Made by a program: the position numbers and the translations under genes. Positions 34,429 through 43,537 of a stretch of DNA of 49,920 nucleotides are shown here, in pieces. Position 1 is the stretch's first letter. Every line of letters begins with the position of its first letter. Below the pieces are notes generated by a model. It was not told the origin of the DNA, searched no databases, and worked only from the letters and a program-made list of their open reading frames with translations. The stretch comes from an uncultured Prevotellaceae bacterium (GTDB lineage: Bacteria; Bacteroidota; Bacteroidia; Bacteroidales; Bacteroidaceae): positions 1-49,920 of the forward strand of contig CADAAR010000016.1 of assembly GCA_902785945.1 (NCBI GenBank). The letters are read 5' to 3'.

Positions 34429-34812
34429 ATGGCAGAAAAGACACGTTACAGTGACGAAGAGCTCGAGGAGTTCCGTCAGATAATCAATGAGAAAATGGCA
34501 TTGGCGAAGCGCGACTACGACCAGATGATGAAAGTGCTCATGAACGAGGACTCCAACGATGTCGACGATACATCTCCTACTTACAAAGCATTGGAGGAGG
34601 GTAGCGTCACCCAGTCTAAGGAGGAACTCATCTCTATGGCCGCTCGTCAGCAGAAGTTCATTCAGGGACTGAAGGCAGCATTGGTGCGCATTGAGAATAA
34701 GACCTATGGCATCGACCGTATCACGGGTGAGCTGATTCCTAAGGAGCGCCTTCGCGCCGTACCTCATGCTACGCTGAGCGTTCAGTCGAAGATGAACCAA
34801 AAGAAAGGTTAA
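34429..34812 (+). CDS. TraR/DksA-like protein without cysteines
   Basis: The protein is 127 residues: a long N-terminal coiled coil (about 8-90), then YGIDRITGELIPKERLRAVP (from 93) where DksA-family proteins carry a zinc finger. There is no cysteine anywhere. Many Bacteroidetes homologues keep one (GIC), and here that position is D96. The coiled-coil tip residues that reach the RNA polymerase secondary channel (DxxDDT-like NDVDDTS at about 43-49) are acidic as in DksA. It probably modulates transcription by RNA polymerase, independently of zinc. It lies 25 bases after ileS and its stop abuts the lspA start. Confidence 0.85.
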   Translation: MAEKTRYSDEELEEFRQIINEKMALAKRDYDQMMKVLMNEDSNDVDDTSPTYKALEEGSVTQSKEELISMAARQQKFIQGLKAALVRIENKTYGIDRITGELIPKERLRAVPHATLSVQSKMNQKKG

Positions 34813-35475
34813 GTGAACGCTTTCAGAAAGATATTTACTAACGGGAGACTGGCGACCTTGATCATTGTCGCCATTCTCCTGATCGACCAAGCCATCAAGA
34901 TCTGGGTGAAGACCTCGATGACGCTCCATGAGAGCATTCACATCACCGACTGGTTCTATATCTGTTTTATTGAGAATAATGGCATGGCCTTTGGCATGCA
35001 GTTGGGCAGCAAGATTGTTTTGTCGCTCTTCCGTGTCGCTGCCATTTCCCTGCTGGGCTATTATATTTGGCTCGAGGTAGGCAGAAAGGCTAGGATAGGC
35101 TATCTCATTTGTCTGGCAATGATTCTCGCAGGAGCAGCAGGCAATCTGATTGACTGTATGTTCTACGGTCTTATTTTCAATAATTCGTCAGAGTTCTATC
35201 AGTCCTACTTTGTGCCGTTTGGTACGGGCTATGCTCCATTCTTAATGGGTAAGGTGGTCGATATGTTTTATTTCCCGTTAATTGAAACCGAATGGCCCAT
35301 GTGGATGCCTTTCGTTGGTGGTGAGCATTTTGTGTTCTTCAGTCCGGTCTTCAACTTTGCCGACGCCTCAATCAGTGTGGGCGTAGTGGTACTCTTATTA
35401 TTTTATCGTAAGGAAATCAGTCAGATCTCTTTCAAAAAGAAAGCTCCCGAAGAAGAGCCCGTTCCCGAAGTATGA
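34813..35475 (+). CDS. lspA: Lipoprotein signal peptidase
   Basis: The protein is 220 residues. The start is GTG at 34813, immediately after the stop of the DksA-like gene, with no better in-frame ATG before the first membrane segment. Four spans are seen. The family motifs are DQAIKIWVK (span 1), FIENNGMAFGM, LAGAAGNLIDCMFYG with the first catalytic Asp, and VFNFADASISVGV with the second. It cleaves prolipoprotein signal peptides at the lipobox in the inner membrane. It is longer than E. coli LspA (164) because of an insertion between the two catalytic Asp motifs, common in Bacteroidetes. Its stop overlaps the next start (ATGA). Confidence 0.95.
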   Translation: MNAFRKIFTNGRLATLIIVAILLIDQAIKIWVKTSMTLHESIHITDWFYICFIENNGMAFGMQLGSKIVLSLFRVAAISLLGYYIWLEVGRKARIGYLICLAMILAGAAGNLIDCMFYGLIFNNSSEFYQSYFVPFGTGYAPFLMGKVVDMFYFPLIETEWPMWMPFVGGEHFVFFSPVFNFADASISVGVVVLLLFYRKEISQISFKKKAPEEEPVPEV

Positions 35476-36374
35476 ATCTGCGACGTCGTCATATTCTGTT
35501 TGTATTCCTTTTGGTGCTGTTGTCCGCATGTACGCCAAAAGTGCCGGGGGAGTATATCCAACCTGGCGATATGGAAGACATTCTTTACGATTATTTCGTG
35601 TCGCAGGGTATGGCAAGGGAAGAAGATGATGGTGGTCGTGTTATGGACTACCGACGCGAGCTCTACTTCGATGCAGTTTTGAAAAAATACGATGTGACGC
35701 GGGCAGAGTTCGACTCGTCGCTTGTTTATTACTACACGCGTGCCGACCGTTTCGTGAAGATCTGGAAGAATGTACAGGACCGTTTGGGTGAAGCAGCCAT
35801 TGATTATGGCGCTTCTGCAGGTGAGGTGGAGACCTTCACAGCCCGTTCGCTGACAGGCGATACGGCCAATATTTGGAACGGTGTTTTCTCACAGGCGCTC
35901 GTTCCCTATGCTCCTTATAACCGCCTGCAGTATTCCATACAGGCCGATACCGCTTTCCGCAAGGGCGATAGTTTCATGCTTACCTGGTATAGTAATTTCC
36001 TCTACCAGAGCGGTTCAAAGGATGCTGTGGCTTATATGGCTATCCGCTATAAGAATGATAGCATTGCCTCTCAGACCGTTCATTTCTCTACTGATGGCTT
36101 CTCACAGTTGCGTATGGATGGCTGCGATGAGCCCGTCAAGGAAGTCAAAGGTTTTGTTTATCTGGGTCAGGGTTACGAATCTACGTCGGCCATGCGAATG
36201 CTTATCCTCAGCAACATCCAACTGATCCGCTTCCACAAGAAGGCAGATGTGGTCAAGGAACCGGAGCCAATGAAGTCGGAGGCCGATTCCCTCTCACAGG
36301 TGCCCGACTCTTTACGTCCTCGTCATCATCGACTGGGCGAACGACCGAATAATATTCAACCAATAACTCGATAG
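35472..36374 (+). CDS. DUF4296-type lipoprotein
   Basis: The protein is 300 residues with a lipoprotein signal (LLVLLSAC, Cys20). The segment after it (IQPGDMEDILYDYFVSQGMA, continuing with YRRELYFDAVLKKYDVT and FDSSLVYYYTRADRFVKIW) is the DUF4296 pattern of Bacteroidetes lipoproteins. The C-terminal half is beta-rich and of unknown fold. It overlaps lspA by 4 bases (ATGA), a frequent neighbour arrangement in this phylum, so it may depend on LspA for processing. No biochemical role is known. Confidence 0.82.
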   Translation: MNLRRRHILFVFLLVLLSACTPKVPGEYIQPGDMEDILYDYFVSQGMAREEDDGGRVMDYRRELYFDAVLKKYDVTRAEFDSSLVYYYTRADRFVKIWKNVQDRLGEAAIDYGASAGEVETFTARSLTGDTANIWNGVFSQALVPYAPYNRLQYSIQADTAFRKGDSFMLTWYSNFLYQSGSKDAVAYMAIRYKNDSIASQTVHFSTDGFSQLRMDGCDEPVKEVKGFVYLGQGYESTSAMRMLILSNIQLIRFHKKADVVKEPEPMKSEADSLSQVPDSLRPRHHRLGERPNNIQPITR

Positions 36375-36378
36375 CGCT

Positions 36379-37707
36379 ATGAATGTAAAATTCCGTTTAT
36401 CTTTAATGAACTTCCTGGAGTTCGCAGTGTGGGGCGCCTACCTCACATGTATGGGTAATTACCTGGGAATCGCTGGTCTCGGCGATAAGATTTCCTGGTT
36501 TTATGCCATCCAGGGTATCGTAAGTATCTTTATGCCCACGCTCATGGGTATTGTCGCTGACAAGTATATCCAACCGCAGCGATTGCTCGGCCTCTGTCAT
36601 TTGGTGGCAGGTGCTTTCATGATCGGCTGCTGGTGGCTGGGTTATCAGGCAGGTTTCGGACAGGAACTGGCTGATAAGTCGCTTTTCATTGTCCTCTACA
36701 CCTTGAGTGTGGCTTTCTTCATGCCCACCATTGCCCTTGCCAACACGGCAGCCTTCAGCATTCTGAAGAAGAACGGTATGGATACGGTGAAGGACTTCCC
36801 GCCCATCCGTGTGTTAGGCACCGTTGGTTTTATTGCCACCATGTGGTTTGTCAACTGTGCATTTATCGACGATAGTGGTTTCGGCTTCACACTTGCCGAG
36901 AATTCACATAAGTTCCAGTATACATACATGCAGTTCTTTGTGTCGGGTTTGTTGAGCATTGTGCTCTTTGCTTATTGCTTTACCTTACCCGAGTGCAGGC
37001 TGGAGAAGAAGGATGGCAAGGTTTCGCTGGCCGAAACACTTGGCCTCAATGCCTTCAAGCTGTTCAAGCGTCGTCAGATGGCGCTGTTCTTTATCTTCTC
37101 GGCATTGTTGGGTATGTGTCTGCAGGTCACCAACGGCTTTGCCGGTCCATTCCTAACCAGTTTCAAAGGCACGCCGGAGTTTGCAGACACGTTCGCTGCT
37201 AATAATGCCACCATGCTGACTTCTCTTTCTCAGATCAGTGAGGCATTGTGTATTCTGATGATTCCTTTCTTCCTGAAGCGTTTTGGTATCAAGGTGGTTA
37301 TGCTCATGTCGCTCTTCGCCTGGGTGTTCCGCTTTGGCTTCTTCGGTATTGGCGATCCTGCCATGCCGGGCGTGCTGTTCTTCGTACTGTCGTGCGTCGT
37401 CTATGGTGTCGCTTTCGACTTCTTCAATGTGTCGGGCGGTATCTTTGTCGATCAGGAGTGCGAACCCAGTATCAAAGCGTCGGCTCAGGGCTTATTCATG
37501 ATGATGACCAATGGTTTGGGTGCCACCATCGGAACCTTGGCAGCAGGTGAGATTGTGAATGCATATTGCCATTGGGAAGGTGGTTACCTGGTTGGCGACT
37601 GGACCACATGCTGGTTTATCTTCGCTGGTTTTGCACTGGTAATAGGCATCACCTTCGCCCTGGTTTTCAAGCCGGAGAAGAAACCCATAGAGACAATCAC
37701 CCATTAA
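36379..37707 (+). CDS. Nucleoside:H+ symporter-type MFS permease
   Basis: The protein is 442 residues with about twelve spans. The N-terminus MNFLEFAVWGAYLTCMGNYL and the loop FMPTLMGIVADKYIQPQRLL are typical of the nucleoside-proton symporter (NupG/XapB) branch of the major facilitator superfamily. The C-terminal half has NVSGGIFVDQECEPSIKASA and QGLFMMMTNGLGATIG, as in Bacteroidetes homologues. It likely imports nucleosides or a related compound across the inner membrane; the substrate is inferred from the family. It starts 4 bases after the DUF4296 gene and is in the same operon-like run. Confidence 0.85.
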   Translation: MNVKFRLSLMNFLEFAVWGAYLTCMGNYLGIAGLGDKISWFYAIQGIVSIFMPTLMGIVADKYIQPQRLLGLCHLVAGAFMIGCWWLGYQAGFGQELADKSLFIVLYTLSVAFFMPTIALANTAAFSILKKNGMDTVKDFPPIRVLGTVGFIATMWFVNCAFIDDSGFGFTLAENSHKFQYTYMQFFVSGLLSIVLFAYCFTLPECRLEKKDGKVSLAETLGLNAFKLFKRRQMALFFIFSALLGMCLQVTNGFAGPFLTSFKGTPEFADTFAANNATMLTSLSQISEALCILMIPFFLKRFGIKVVMLMSLFAWVFRFGFFGIGDPAMPGVLFFVLSCVVYGVAFDFFNVSGGIFVDQECEPSIKASAQGLFMMMTNGLGATIGTLAAGEIVNAYCHWEGGYLVGDWTTCWFIFAGFALVIGITFALVFKPEKKPIETITH

Positions 37708-37726
37708 TAGCGGCTTACGATAGCGC

Positions 37727-38446
37727 ATGAAAGAAACAAGATTCTTCTATGTCCCCGATGCTGATCAGCAACAAGAGCTTCCTGCTCAGGAGGCGATGCA
37801 TGCCATGCGTGTGCTTCGTCTGAAGAGTGGCGATGAGATGTTCCTCATGGATGGCGTGGGCAACTATTATCGTGCCCAAGTCACGATTGCTGCCACACAT
37901 AACTGCTACTACGACATTGTAGAGCGTCTGCCTCAGACGCCTCAATGGCAAGGACATATTCATCTGGCTATAGCTCCCACGAAGATGCTCGACCGCATTG
38001 AGTGGATGGTTGAGAAGGCTACGGAGGTGGGCGTCGATGAGATTTCTTTCTTCCACAGTCAATTCTCAGAGCGGAAACTGCTGAAGACCGCTCGTATGGA
38101 GAAGATTGCCATCTCTGCCATGAAGCAGAGTCATAAGGCGTGGAAGCCTGTCATCCGTGAGATGATTTCTTTCAAGGAGTTTATAGCCATGCCCGTTGAG
38201 GGTCACAAGTATATTGCCCATTGCTATGAGGAAATTCCCCGTACCAGTCTCTTTGCTGAGCTGCAGCAGACTGAGCCTGCCGATGCCGTCACTGTGCTGA
38301 TTGGTCCTGAGGGCGATTTTTCCATCGATGAGGTCAAGAAGGCTGTCAATGCAGGCTACCGGTCGGTACATTTGGGCAACAGTCGCCTTCGTACTGAGAC
38401 CGCAGGCCTGATGGCCGTAACAATGATGCAACTTTCAAAACAATAA
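37727..38446 (+). CDS. rsmE: 16S rRNA (uracil-1498-N3)-methyltransferase
   Basis: The protein is 239 residues, normal for RsmE. It has an N-terminal PUA-like barrel (to about 75) and a C-terminal SPOUT methyltransferase domain with the knot motifs VLIGPEGDFSIDEV (about 188-202) and LGNSRLRTETAGLMAVTMMQ (about 216-236). It methylates U1498 in the decoding region of 16S rRNA using SAM. It lies 19 bases after the permease and 3 bases before paaK. Confidence 0.95.
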   Translation: MKETRFFYVPDADQQQELPAQEAMHAMRVLRLKSGDEMFLMDGVGNYYRAQVTIAATHNCYYDIVERLPQTPQWQGHIHLAIAPTKMLDRIEWMVEKATEVGVDEISFFHSQFSERKLLKTARMEKIAISAMKQSHKAWKPVIREMISFKEFIAMPVEGHKYIAHCYEEIPRTSLFAELQQTEPADAVTVLIGPEGDFSIDEVKKAVNAGYRSVHLGNSRLRTETAGLMAVTMMQLSKQ

Positions 38447-38449
38447 ATT

Positions 38450-39790
38450 ATGACTGACGAGAAAATCATGTCAACCATCAAACCCGATGGTGAGTATTGG
38501 CAACCGGAATTAGAGACCATGCCAAGAGAGCAACTCCAGCAGTTGCAAGTTAAGAAACTCAAGGAAACCATCAAAGTCTGTCTGAATTCGCCTTTCTACA
38601 AGAAGCGTTTGGGCGATCTGGGCATTACCCCCGATTCCATCAACAGTCTTGATGACCTCCGTAAGATTCCCTTCACCACGAAGCAAGATCTGCGCGACAA
38701 CTATCCTTTCGGCCTCGTAGGTGCCAATATGGACGATGCTGTCCGTATCCACTCTACCAGTGGTACCACAGGCAACCCCTGTGTAGTGGTCTATTCCGAG
38801 CACGATATCTGTTCCTGGGCTAATATGATTGCCCGTAACCTTTATATGGTAGGCTGTCGTAAGAGCGATGTGTTCCAGAACTCCAGCGGCTATGGTATGT
38901 TTACTGGTGGTCTGGGCTTCCAGTATGGTGCTGAGTGGCTGGGGGCCATGACCGTGCCCGCTGCAGCTGGTAACTCCAAGCGTCAGATCAAGTTTATCAA
39001 AGACTTTGGTACGACCTGTCTCCACGCTATTCCCTCTTACGCCATCCGTCTTGCAGAAGTCTTCAAGGAGGAGGGTGTCGATCCCGCCTCTACAAAGCTC
39101 CGTACCCTCTGCATCGGTGCTGAGCCCCATACTGAGGAGCAGCGTCGTCGTATCGAGCGCATGTTGGGTGTGAAAGCCTACAACTCGTTTGGTATGACTG
39201 AGATGAATGGTCCTGGTGTGGCCTTTGAGTGTAAGTATCAGGAAGGTATGCACCTCTGGGAGGATAACTATATCGTGGAGATTGTCGATCCCGATACCCT
39301 CGAGCCTGTGCCCGATGGTGAGATGGGCGAGATGGTGCTTACCACCCTCGACCGCACCATGATGCCTATATTAAGGTATCGCACGCGCGACCTTACCCGC
39401 ATCCTGCCTGGTGAATGTAAGTGCGGACGTACCCACCGTCGTATCGACCGTATCAAGGGCCGTACCGACGATATGTTCATCATCAAGGGTGTCAATGTGT
39501 TCCCGATGCAGGTAGAGAAGATTCTCGTGCAGTATCCTGGCCTGGGCAGCAACTATCTGATCACCCTTGATACTGTCGATGACAATGATATCATGACCGT
39601 AGAGGTGGAACTCGATGGTCTGGAGACCGACATCTATCCTGAGATGCAGAAGATGACTAAGGACATCCAGCGTGCCTTGAAGGATGAGATCCTCCTGACG
39701 CCTCAGGTGAAGCTCGTCAAGAAGGGCTCTCTGCCTCAGAGCGAAGGAAAGGCCGTACGTGTGCATGATCTGCGTCATAACAAGGATTAA
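38450..39790 (+). CDS. paaK: Phenylacetate-CoA ligase
   Basis: The protein is 446 residues, an adenylate-forming enzyme. The ATP/AMP loop is IHSTSGTTGNPCVVVYS (about 100-117), the A5-type motif is NSFGMTEMNGPG, and the C-terminal hinge region is RTDDMFIIKGVNVFPMQVE. PaaK activates phenylacetate, or a close aryl acid, to its CoA thioester. In anaerobic Bacteroidetes this gene often occurs without an aerobic paa degradation pathway, and none is seen here, so it may recycle aryl acids from amino-acid fermentation. The start may be 38450 or the Met at codon 7. It lies 3 bases after rsmE. Confidence 0.9.
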   Translation: MTDEKIMSTIKPDGEYWQPELETMPREQLQQLQVKKLKETIKVCLNSPFYKKRLGDLGITPDSINSLDDLRKIPFTTKQDLRDNYPFGLVGANMDDAVRIHSTSGTTGNPCVVVYSEHDICSWANMIARNLYMVGCRKSDVFQNSSGYGMFTGGLGFQYGAEWLGAMTVPAAAGNSKRQIKFIKDFGTTCLHAIPSYAIRLAEVFKEEGVDPASTKLRTLCIGAEPHTEEQRRRIERMLGVKAYNSFGMTEMNGPGVAFECKYQEGMHLWEDNYIVEIVDPDTLEPVPDGEMGEMVLTTLDRTMMPILRYRTRDLTRILPGECKCGRTHRRIDRIKGRTDDMFIIKGVNVFPMQVEKILVQYPGLGSNYLITLDTVDDNDIMTVEVELDGLETDIYPEMQKMTKDIQRALKDEILLTPQVKLVKKGSLPQSEGKAVRVHDLRHNKD

Positions 39791-39794
39791 CCGC

Positions 39795-40295
39795 ATGCGT
39801 CGTCATTGGCTTTTTACAGGACTGTTGCTCTTGGCGTCGCTGACCGTGAGGGCAGGGGAGTTGAAGATACAGGATGTCTTCAAGCAGATGCCCAATAGTG
39901 TGCTGCCTACGCTTTCAGAAAATAACCGCCTTGACATGCTCGACTTCATGGATTCGAAGATGAAGGCCGAGGTTACCAACCGTTTGGGAGGCAAGAGCGA
40001 GATGACGGTGCTCACCGACACCACGTTGACCATCCGTATGAGCGAGGCCCTACAGGTGGAGATGTTGTTGCTCAAGCCTGAGGATGCTGCTGGTGCTGAC
40101 AGCCAGGTCATCTGTCTGATTGAGACCTTCGGACGCGACTCCCTCAGTCTCGATAGCCAAGTGCGTTTCTTCACTCCTTCGTGGGAAAGGCTGAATGAAC
40201 CGCCCCAGTTGTCTGTGTCAGATCAGAACACTATTTCGTCCAAAAAAGTGCAAACGATTCTTAAAAGGGATGAAGAAATTCTAAAAAAGAATTAA
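39795..40295 (+). CDS. Exported DUF3256 protein
   Basis: The protein is 166 residues from the ATG at 39795, where the signal peptide MRRHWLFTGLLLLASLTVRA starts; an upstream in-frame ATG at 39759 lies inside paaK and would bury the signal. The mature part (FKQMPNSVLPTLSENNRLDM, then DFMDSKMKAEVTNRLGGKS) is the DUF3256 pattern, a Bacteroidetes-specific periplasmic family of unknown function. It begins 4 bases after the paaK stop and ends the operon-like run, since a strong terminator follows. Confidence 0.85.
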   Translation: MRRHWLFTGLLLLASLTVRAGELKIQDVFKQMPNSVLPTLSENNRLDMLDFMDSKMKAEVTNRLGGKSEMTVLTDTTLTIRMSEALQVEMLLLKPEDAAGADSQVICLIETFGRDSLSLDSQVRFFTPSWERLNEPPQLSVSDQNTISSKKVQTILKRDEEILKKN

Positions 40296-40309
40296 AATCC
40301 TTCAAAAAG

Positions 40310-40365
40310 CACACGGCAAATGTCGAACGTTCTTTAGATTTTTCGTACATTTGCCGTGTGTTTTT
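40310..40365 (+). terminator. Strong intrinsic terminator
   Basis: A 14-bp perfect stem (cacacggcaaatgt / acatttgccgtgtg), extended by cgaa/ttcg, has a ~15-base loop and is followed by five T. It ends the ileS-to-DUF3256 run. Confidence 0.9.
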
Positions 40366-40461
40366 CATGGTATTAGATTATTAAGGTTAAAAGAGAATAG
40401 GCTATCGTGAGATAACCTATTTTCAACTCCGACGAACAACTTTTTTTAGTAGTCGGAGATG

Positions 40462-40489
40462 AAAAGGGAGCTTGGGAAAGTTCCCTTTT
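40462..40489 (-). terminator. Probable proS terminator
   Basis: An 11-bp stem with one mismatch (aaaagggagct / agttccctttt) lies 17 bases past the proS stop and ends in four T on the minus strand. A second small hairpin (ctccgac/gtcggag) is further on at about 40426-40458. Confidence 0.6.
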
Positions 40490-40505
40490 CTGTTTGTATG
40501 TCGCC

Positions 40506-41987
40506 TTAATAGCTGCGGGCTATGATCACGCGGGCCTTCGAAGGCTTGCCGCTTACCATATCCACGCCAGGTGTCTGTTCCACACCAAAAGGCACGCAGC
40601 GGATCGTGGCCTGTGTCTCTTCCTTGATCTTTGCCTCGGTCTCGGCAGTGCCGTCCCAGTGGCAGAGGAAGAATCCACCGTCCTTCACCTTCTCCTTGAA
40701 CTCCTCGTAGTTGTCGCACTCGTAGATATGGGCATCGCGATAGGCCTTTGCCTTCTCGAAGATGTTCTTCTGGATATCTTCCAGCAGTTGCTCTACGTAG
40801 TCAACGATACCCTCCAGCGGACGTGTCTCCTTCTCGAGCGTGTCGCGGCGCATCACCTCGATAGTGCCGTTCTCCAAGTCGCGGGCACCAAGTACAAGAC
40901 GTACGGGCACACCCTTCAGCTCATAATCGGCAAACTTAAAGCCCGGACGCTTGTTGTCGGCATCATCGAACTTCACAGAAATGCCTTTCGCGCGAAGCTT
41001 TTCCATCATGGGCAATACCTCCTTGTTCACCTGCTCCATCTGTTCGGGCTTGGTGGCAATGGGGATAATTACAACCTGAATGGGCGCCAGCTTCGGAGGC
41101 AGTACCAGTCCGTTGTCGTCAGAGTGCGTCATGATCAGCGCGCCGATCAGTCGGGTAGAGACGCCCCAAGAGGTTGCCCATACATATTCTGGCTTGTTCT
41201 CCTTATTCAGATAGGTCACGTCGAAGGCCTTGGCGAAGTTCTGTCCGAGGAAGTGCGACGTACCGCTCTGCAGAGCCTTACCGTCTTGCATCATCGCCTC
41301 GATGGTATAAGTGTCGAGGGCACCTGCGAAACGCTCGGTCTCGCTCTTTACACCCTGAACCACAGGCACTGCCATCCACTCTTCAGCGAACTTGGCATAC
41401 ACTTTCAGCATCTTCTGAGCTTCCTCCTCAGCCTCTTCGCGGGTGGCGTGAGCCGTATGTCCCTCCTGCCAGAGGAACTCCGAGGTGCGCAGGAACGGAC
41501 GCGTGCGCATCTCCCAGCGCATCACGTTACACCACTGGTTGCACATCAGGGGCAGGTCGCGCCACGACTGAATCCAGTTCTTATACGTATTCCAGATAAT
41601 GGTCTCTGAGGTGGGACGGATAATCAGCTCCTCTTCCAACTTAGCAGCGGGGTCTACCTCCACACCGCTCTTGTCCTCCTTGGCGCGCAGACGGTAGTGG
41701 GTCACCACCGCACACTCCTTGGCGAAGCCTTCCACGTGCTCAGCCTCCTTCGAGAGGAATGACTTGGGAATCAGCAGGGGGAAGTAGGCGTTCTGTGCAC
41801 CCGTCTCCTTGAACATCTTGTCCAGCTGCTGCTGCATCTTCTCCCAAATAGCATAGCCATAGGGCTTGATGACCATACATCCGCGCACGGCAGACTGTTC
41901 TGCCATATCGGCCTTGACCACCAGATCGTTAAACCACTGGCTGTAATTATCAGCCCTTTTCGTTAAATCTTTTAATTCTTTTGCCAT
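40506..41987 (-). CDS. proS: Prolyl-tRNA synthetase, archaeal/eukaryotic type
   Basis: The protein is 493 residues, a class II synthetase of the shorter type without the bacterial editing insertion. The start [20 protein letters not shown] is the family N-terminus. Motif 2 ([20 protein letters not shown]) and motif 3 ([20 protein letters not shown]) are clear. The anticodon-binding domain (about 290-390) and a C-terminal domain ending in the usual YxxY-like RSY complete it. It charges tRNA-Pro in the cytosol. Genes on both sides face away or converge, and it has its own -7 box at 42019-42026, so it is a single-gene unit. Confidence 0.96.
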   Translation of the reverse strand: MAKELKDLTKRADNYSQWFNDLVVKADMAEQSAVRGCMVIKPYGYAIWEKMQQQLDKMFKETGAQNAYFPLLIPKSFLSKEAEHVEGFAKECAVVTHYRLRAKEDKSGVEVDPAAKLEEELIIRPTSETIIWNTYKNWIQSWRDLPLMCNQWCNVMRWEMRTRPFLRTSEFLWQEGHTAHATREEAEEEAQKMLKVYAKFAEEWMAVPVVQGVKSETERFAGALDTYTIEAMMQDGKALQSGTSHFLGQNFAKAFDVTYLNKENKPEYVWATSWGVSTRLIGALIMTHSDDNGLVLPPKLAPIQVVIIPIATKPEQMEQVNKEVLPMMEKLRAKGISVKFDDADNKRPGFKFADYELKGVPVRLVLGARDLENGTIEVMRRDTLEKETRPLEGIVDYVEQLLEDIQKNIFEKAKAYRDAHIYECDNYEEFKEKVKDGGFFLCHWDGTAETEAKIKEETQATIRCVPFGVEQTPGVDMVSGKPSKARVIIARSY

Positions 41988-42018
41988 TGTTTTTATTGCT
42001 GTTTTACTAATTTGGGCA

Positions 42019-42026
42019 CAAAAGTA
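42019..42026 (-). promoter_or_regulatory. -7 box of proS
   Basis: TACTTTTG on the minus strand, 31 bases before the proS ATG, with only a T-rich stretch at the -33 position. Confidence 0.55.
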
Positions 42027-42069
42027 CTAAAAAAAGTTGGAAAAATGCACCATTTACGAATAAAAGAAT

Positions 42070-42077
42070 TATCTTTG
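42070..42077 (+). promoter_or_regulatory. -7 box of the OmpA-like gene
   Basis: TATCTTTG 52 bases before the ATG at 42130. No good -33 box was found. Confidence 0.6.
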
Positions 42078-42129
42078 CAACATAAAAGTGACTAAAACTT
42101 TAATTTATTCATTAAAAATAGTAAGTATT

Positions 42130-42825
42130 ATGAAGAGTTTTAAGACGATTGCCGTTTCAATGTGTGCTGTCCTTGTGATGGCTGGTTGTAACAACATGCA
42201 GAAAGGTGCTGCTATCGGTGCAGGTGGCGGTGCTGTGCTCGGTGCTATTGTTGGTAAGATCGCTGGTAACACCGCTATTGGCGCTGCCGTAGGTGGAGCC
42301 GTTGGTGCTGGCGCCGGTGCTATCATTGGTAAGAAGATGGATAAGGCTAAGGCTGAGGCCGAGGCTGTAAAGAATGCTCAGGTTGAGTCGGTTACTGATG
42401 CCAACGGTTTGCAGGCTGTCAAGGTAACTTTCGACTCTGGTATCCTCTTCACCACAGGTAGCTCTACGCTGAGCTCTACTGCTAAGACCTCTCTGAGTCA
42501 GTTCTCTAACGTGCTGAAGAACAATGCTGATTGCGACGTGGCCGTTCAGGGTTACACCGACAATGCAGGTTGGAAGAACAGCACCCGCGAGCAGAGCATT
42601 CAGAAGAACCTGAACCTCTCTCAGCAGCGTGCACAGGCCGTGACCAACTATCTGCTCTCACTCGGTGTCAACAATAGTCAGATCCGCAGCACCATGGGTT
42701 ATGGTGAGGACAACCCCGTTGCCGACAACTCTACCGCAGCAGGTAAGGCACAGAACCGTCGTGTTGAGGTATACATGTATGCTTCACAGGCCATGATCCA
42801 GGCAGCTGAGCAGCAGGCTAACTAA
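42130..42825 (+). CDS. OmpA-family lipoprotein with glycine zipper
   Basis: The protein is 231 residues. The start at 42130 opens a lipoprotein signal with the lipobox VMAGC (Cys20); an upstream ATG at 42088 would add 14 non-signal residues. Residues about 26-65 are a Gly/Ala glycine-zipper (GAAIGAGGGAVLGAIVG and GAAVGGAVGAGAGAIIG) that can insert in membranes. The C-terminal OmpA domain (about 95-215) has GYTDNAGWKNS and LNLSQQRAQAVTNYLLSLGV, used to bind peptidoglycan. It probably ties the outer membrane to the cell wall. The 10-base gap to mtgA, a peptidoglycan enzyme, suggests a shared cell-envelope unit. Confidence 0.9.
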   Translation: MKSFKTIAVSMCAVLVMAGCNNMQKGAAIGAGGGAVLGAIVGKIAGNTAIGAAVGGAVGAGAGAIIGKKMDKAKAEAEAVKNAQVESVTDANGLQAVKVTFDSGILFTTGSSTLSSTAKTSLSQFSNVLKNNADCDVAVQGYTDNAGWKNSTREQSIQKNLNLSQQRAQAVTNYLLSLGVNNSQIRSTMGYGEDNPVADNSTAAGKAQNRRVEVYMYASQAMIQAAEQQAN

Positions 42826-42835
42826 GCCGCCTTAG

Positions 42836-43537
42836 ATGCATAAGATCATTAAAAAGCTACGCGTCACCATACGCTTGATACTGGCGGCCTTCTTCGGCTC
42901 CACTATTTTGGCGGTGGTGGCGCTTCGCTTTCTACCCGTCTACTTCACGCCGCTGATGTTCATCCGCTTGGCGCAGCAGGCAGGCGAGGGCAGGGAACTG
43001 AGGTTGAGTCATCACTGGGTGCCGCTCAATGACATCTCTCCTTATATGCCTGTGGCCGTCATTGCTAGCGAAGATGCCAACTTCATGAGTCATCACGGTT
43101 TCGACTACAAGGCCATCGAGCATGCTGCCAAGCGCAACAAGCAGCACCCGGAGCGTCGTAAGCTCGGTGCCTCGACCATCTCGCAGCAAACGGCTAAGAA
43201 CGTGTTTCTCTGGCCGGGTCGCAGTTGGATGCGTAAGGGTTTCGAGGTCTATTTCACCACGCTCATCGAACTGCTTTGGTCAAAGGAGCGCATTATGGAA
43301 GTGTATCTCAATTCGATAGAGATGGGCGATGGCATTTATGGGGCTTCGGCCGTGGCGGAAGAACATTTCGGTATCCGGGCTAAGGATCTCAGTCGCAGCC
43401 AGTGTGCTTTGATTGCTGCCACGTTGCCTAATCCGCGCCAGTTCTCCAGCAAGCATCCCTCGGCCTACATGCAGAAGCGCCAGGCACGTATATTAAAGGA
43501 AATGAAATATGTCAAATCATGGAAGAGTCAGGATTGA
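42836..43537 (+). CDS. mtgA: Monofunctional biosynthetic peptidoglycan transglycosylase
   Basis: The protein is 233 residues with one N-terminal membrane span (about 10-35) and a GT51 domain. Motifs in order: the catalytic Glu in [16 protein letters not shown], then [40 protein letters not shown] and [20 protein letters not shown]. No transpeptidase domain is present. It polymerises glycan strands from lipid II on the periplasmic side of the inner membrane. Its last 19 bases overlap the sigma-factor gene, so the two are translationally linked. Confidence 0.95.
   Translation: MHKIIKKLRVTIRLILAAFFGSTILAVVALRFLPVYFTPLMFIRLAQQAGEGRELRLSHHWVPLNDISPYMPVAVIASEDANFMSHHGFDYKAIEHAAKRNKQHPERRKLGASTISQQTAKNVFLWPGRSWMRKGFEVYFTTLIELLWSKERIMEVYLNSIEMGDGIYGASAVAEEHFGIRAKDLSRSQCALIAATLPNPRQFSSKHPSAYMQKRQARILKEMKYVKSWKSQD

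Noticed and set aside
40494-41609. A 371-codon plus-strand ORF opposite proS
   Set aside because: It is antisense to a clear synthetase gene; composition (Leu/His/Arg rich) is that of a reverse-frame shadow and no start signal was seen.
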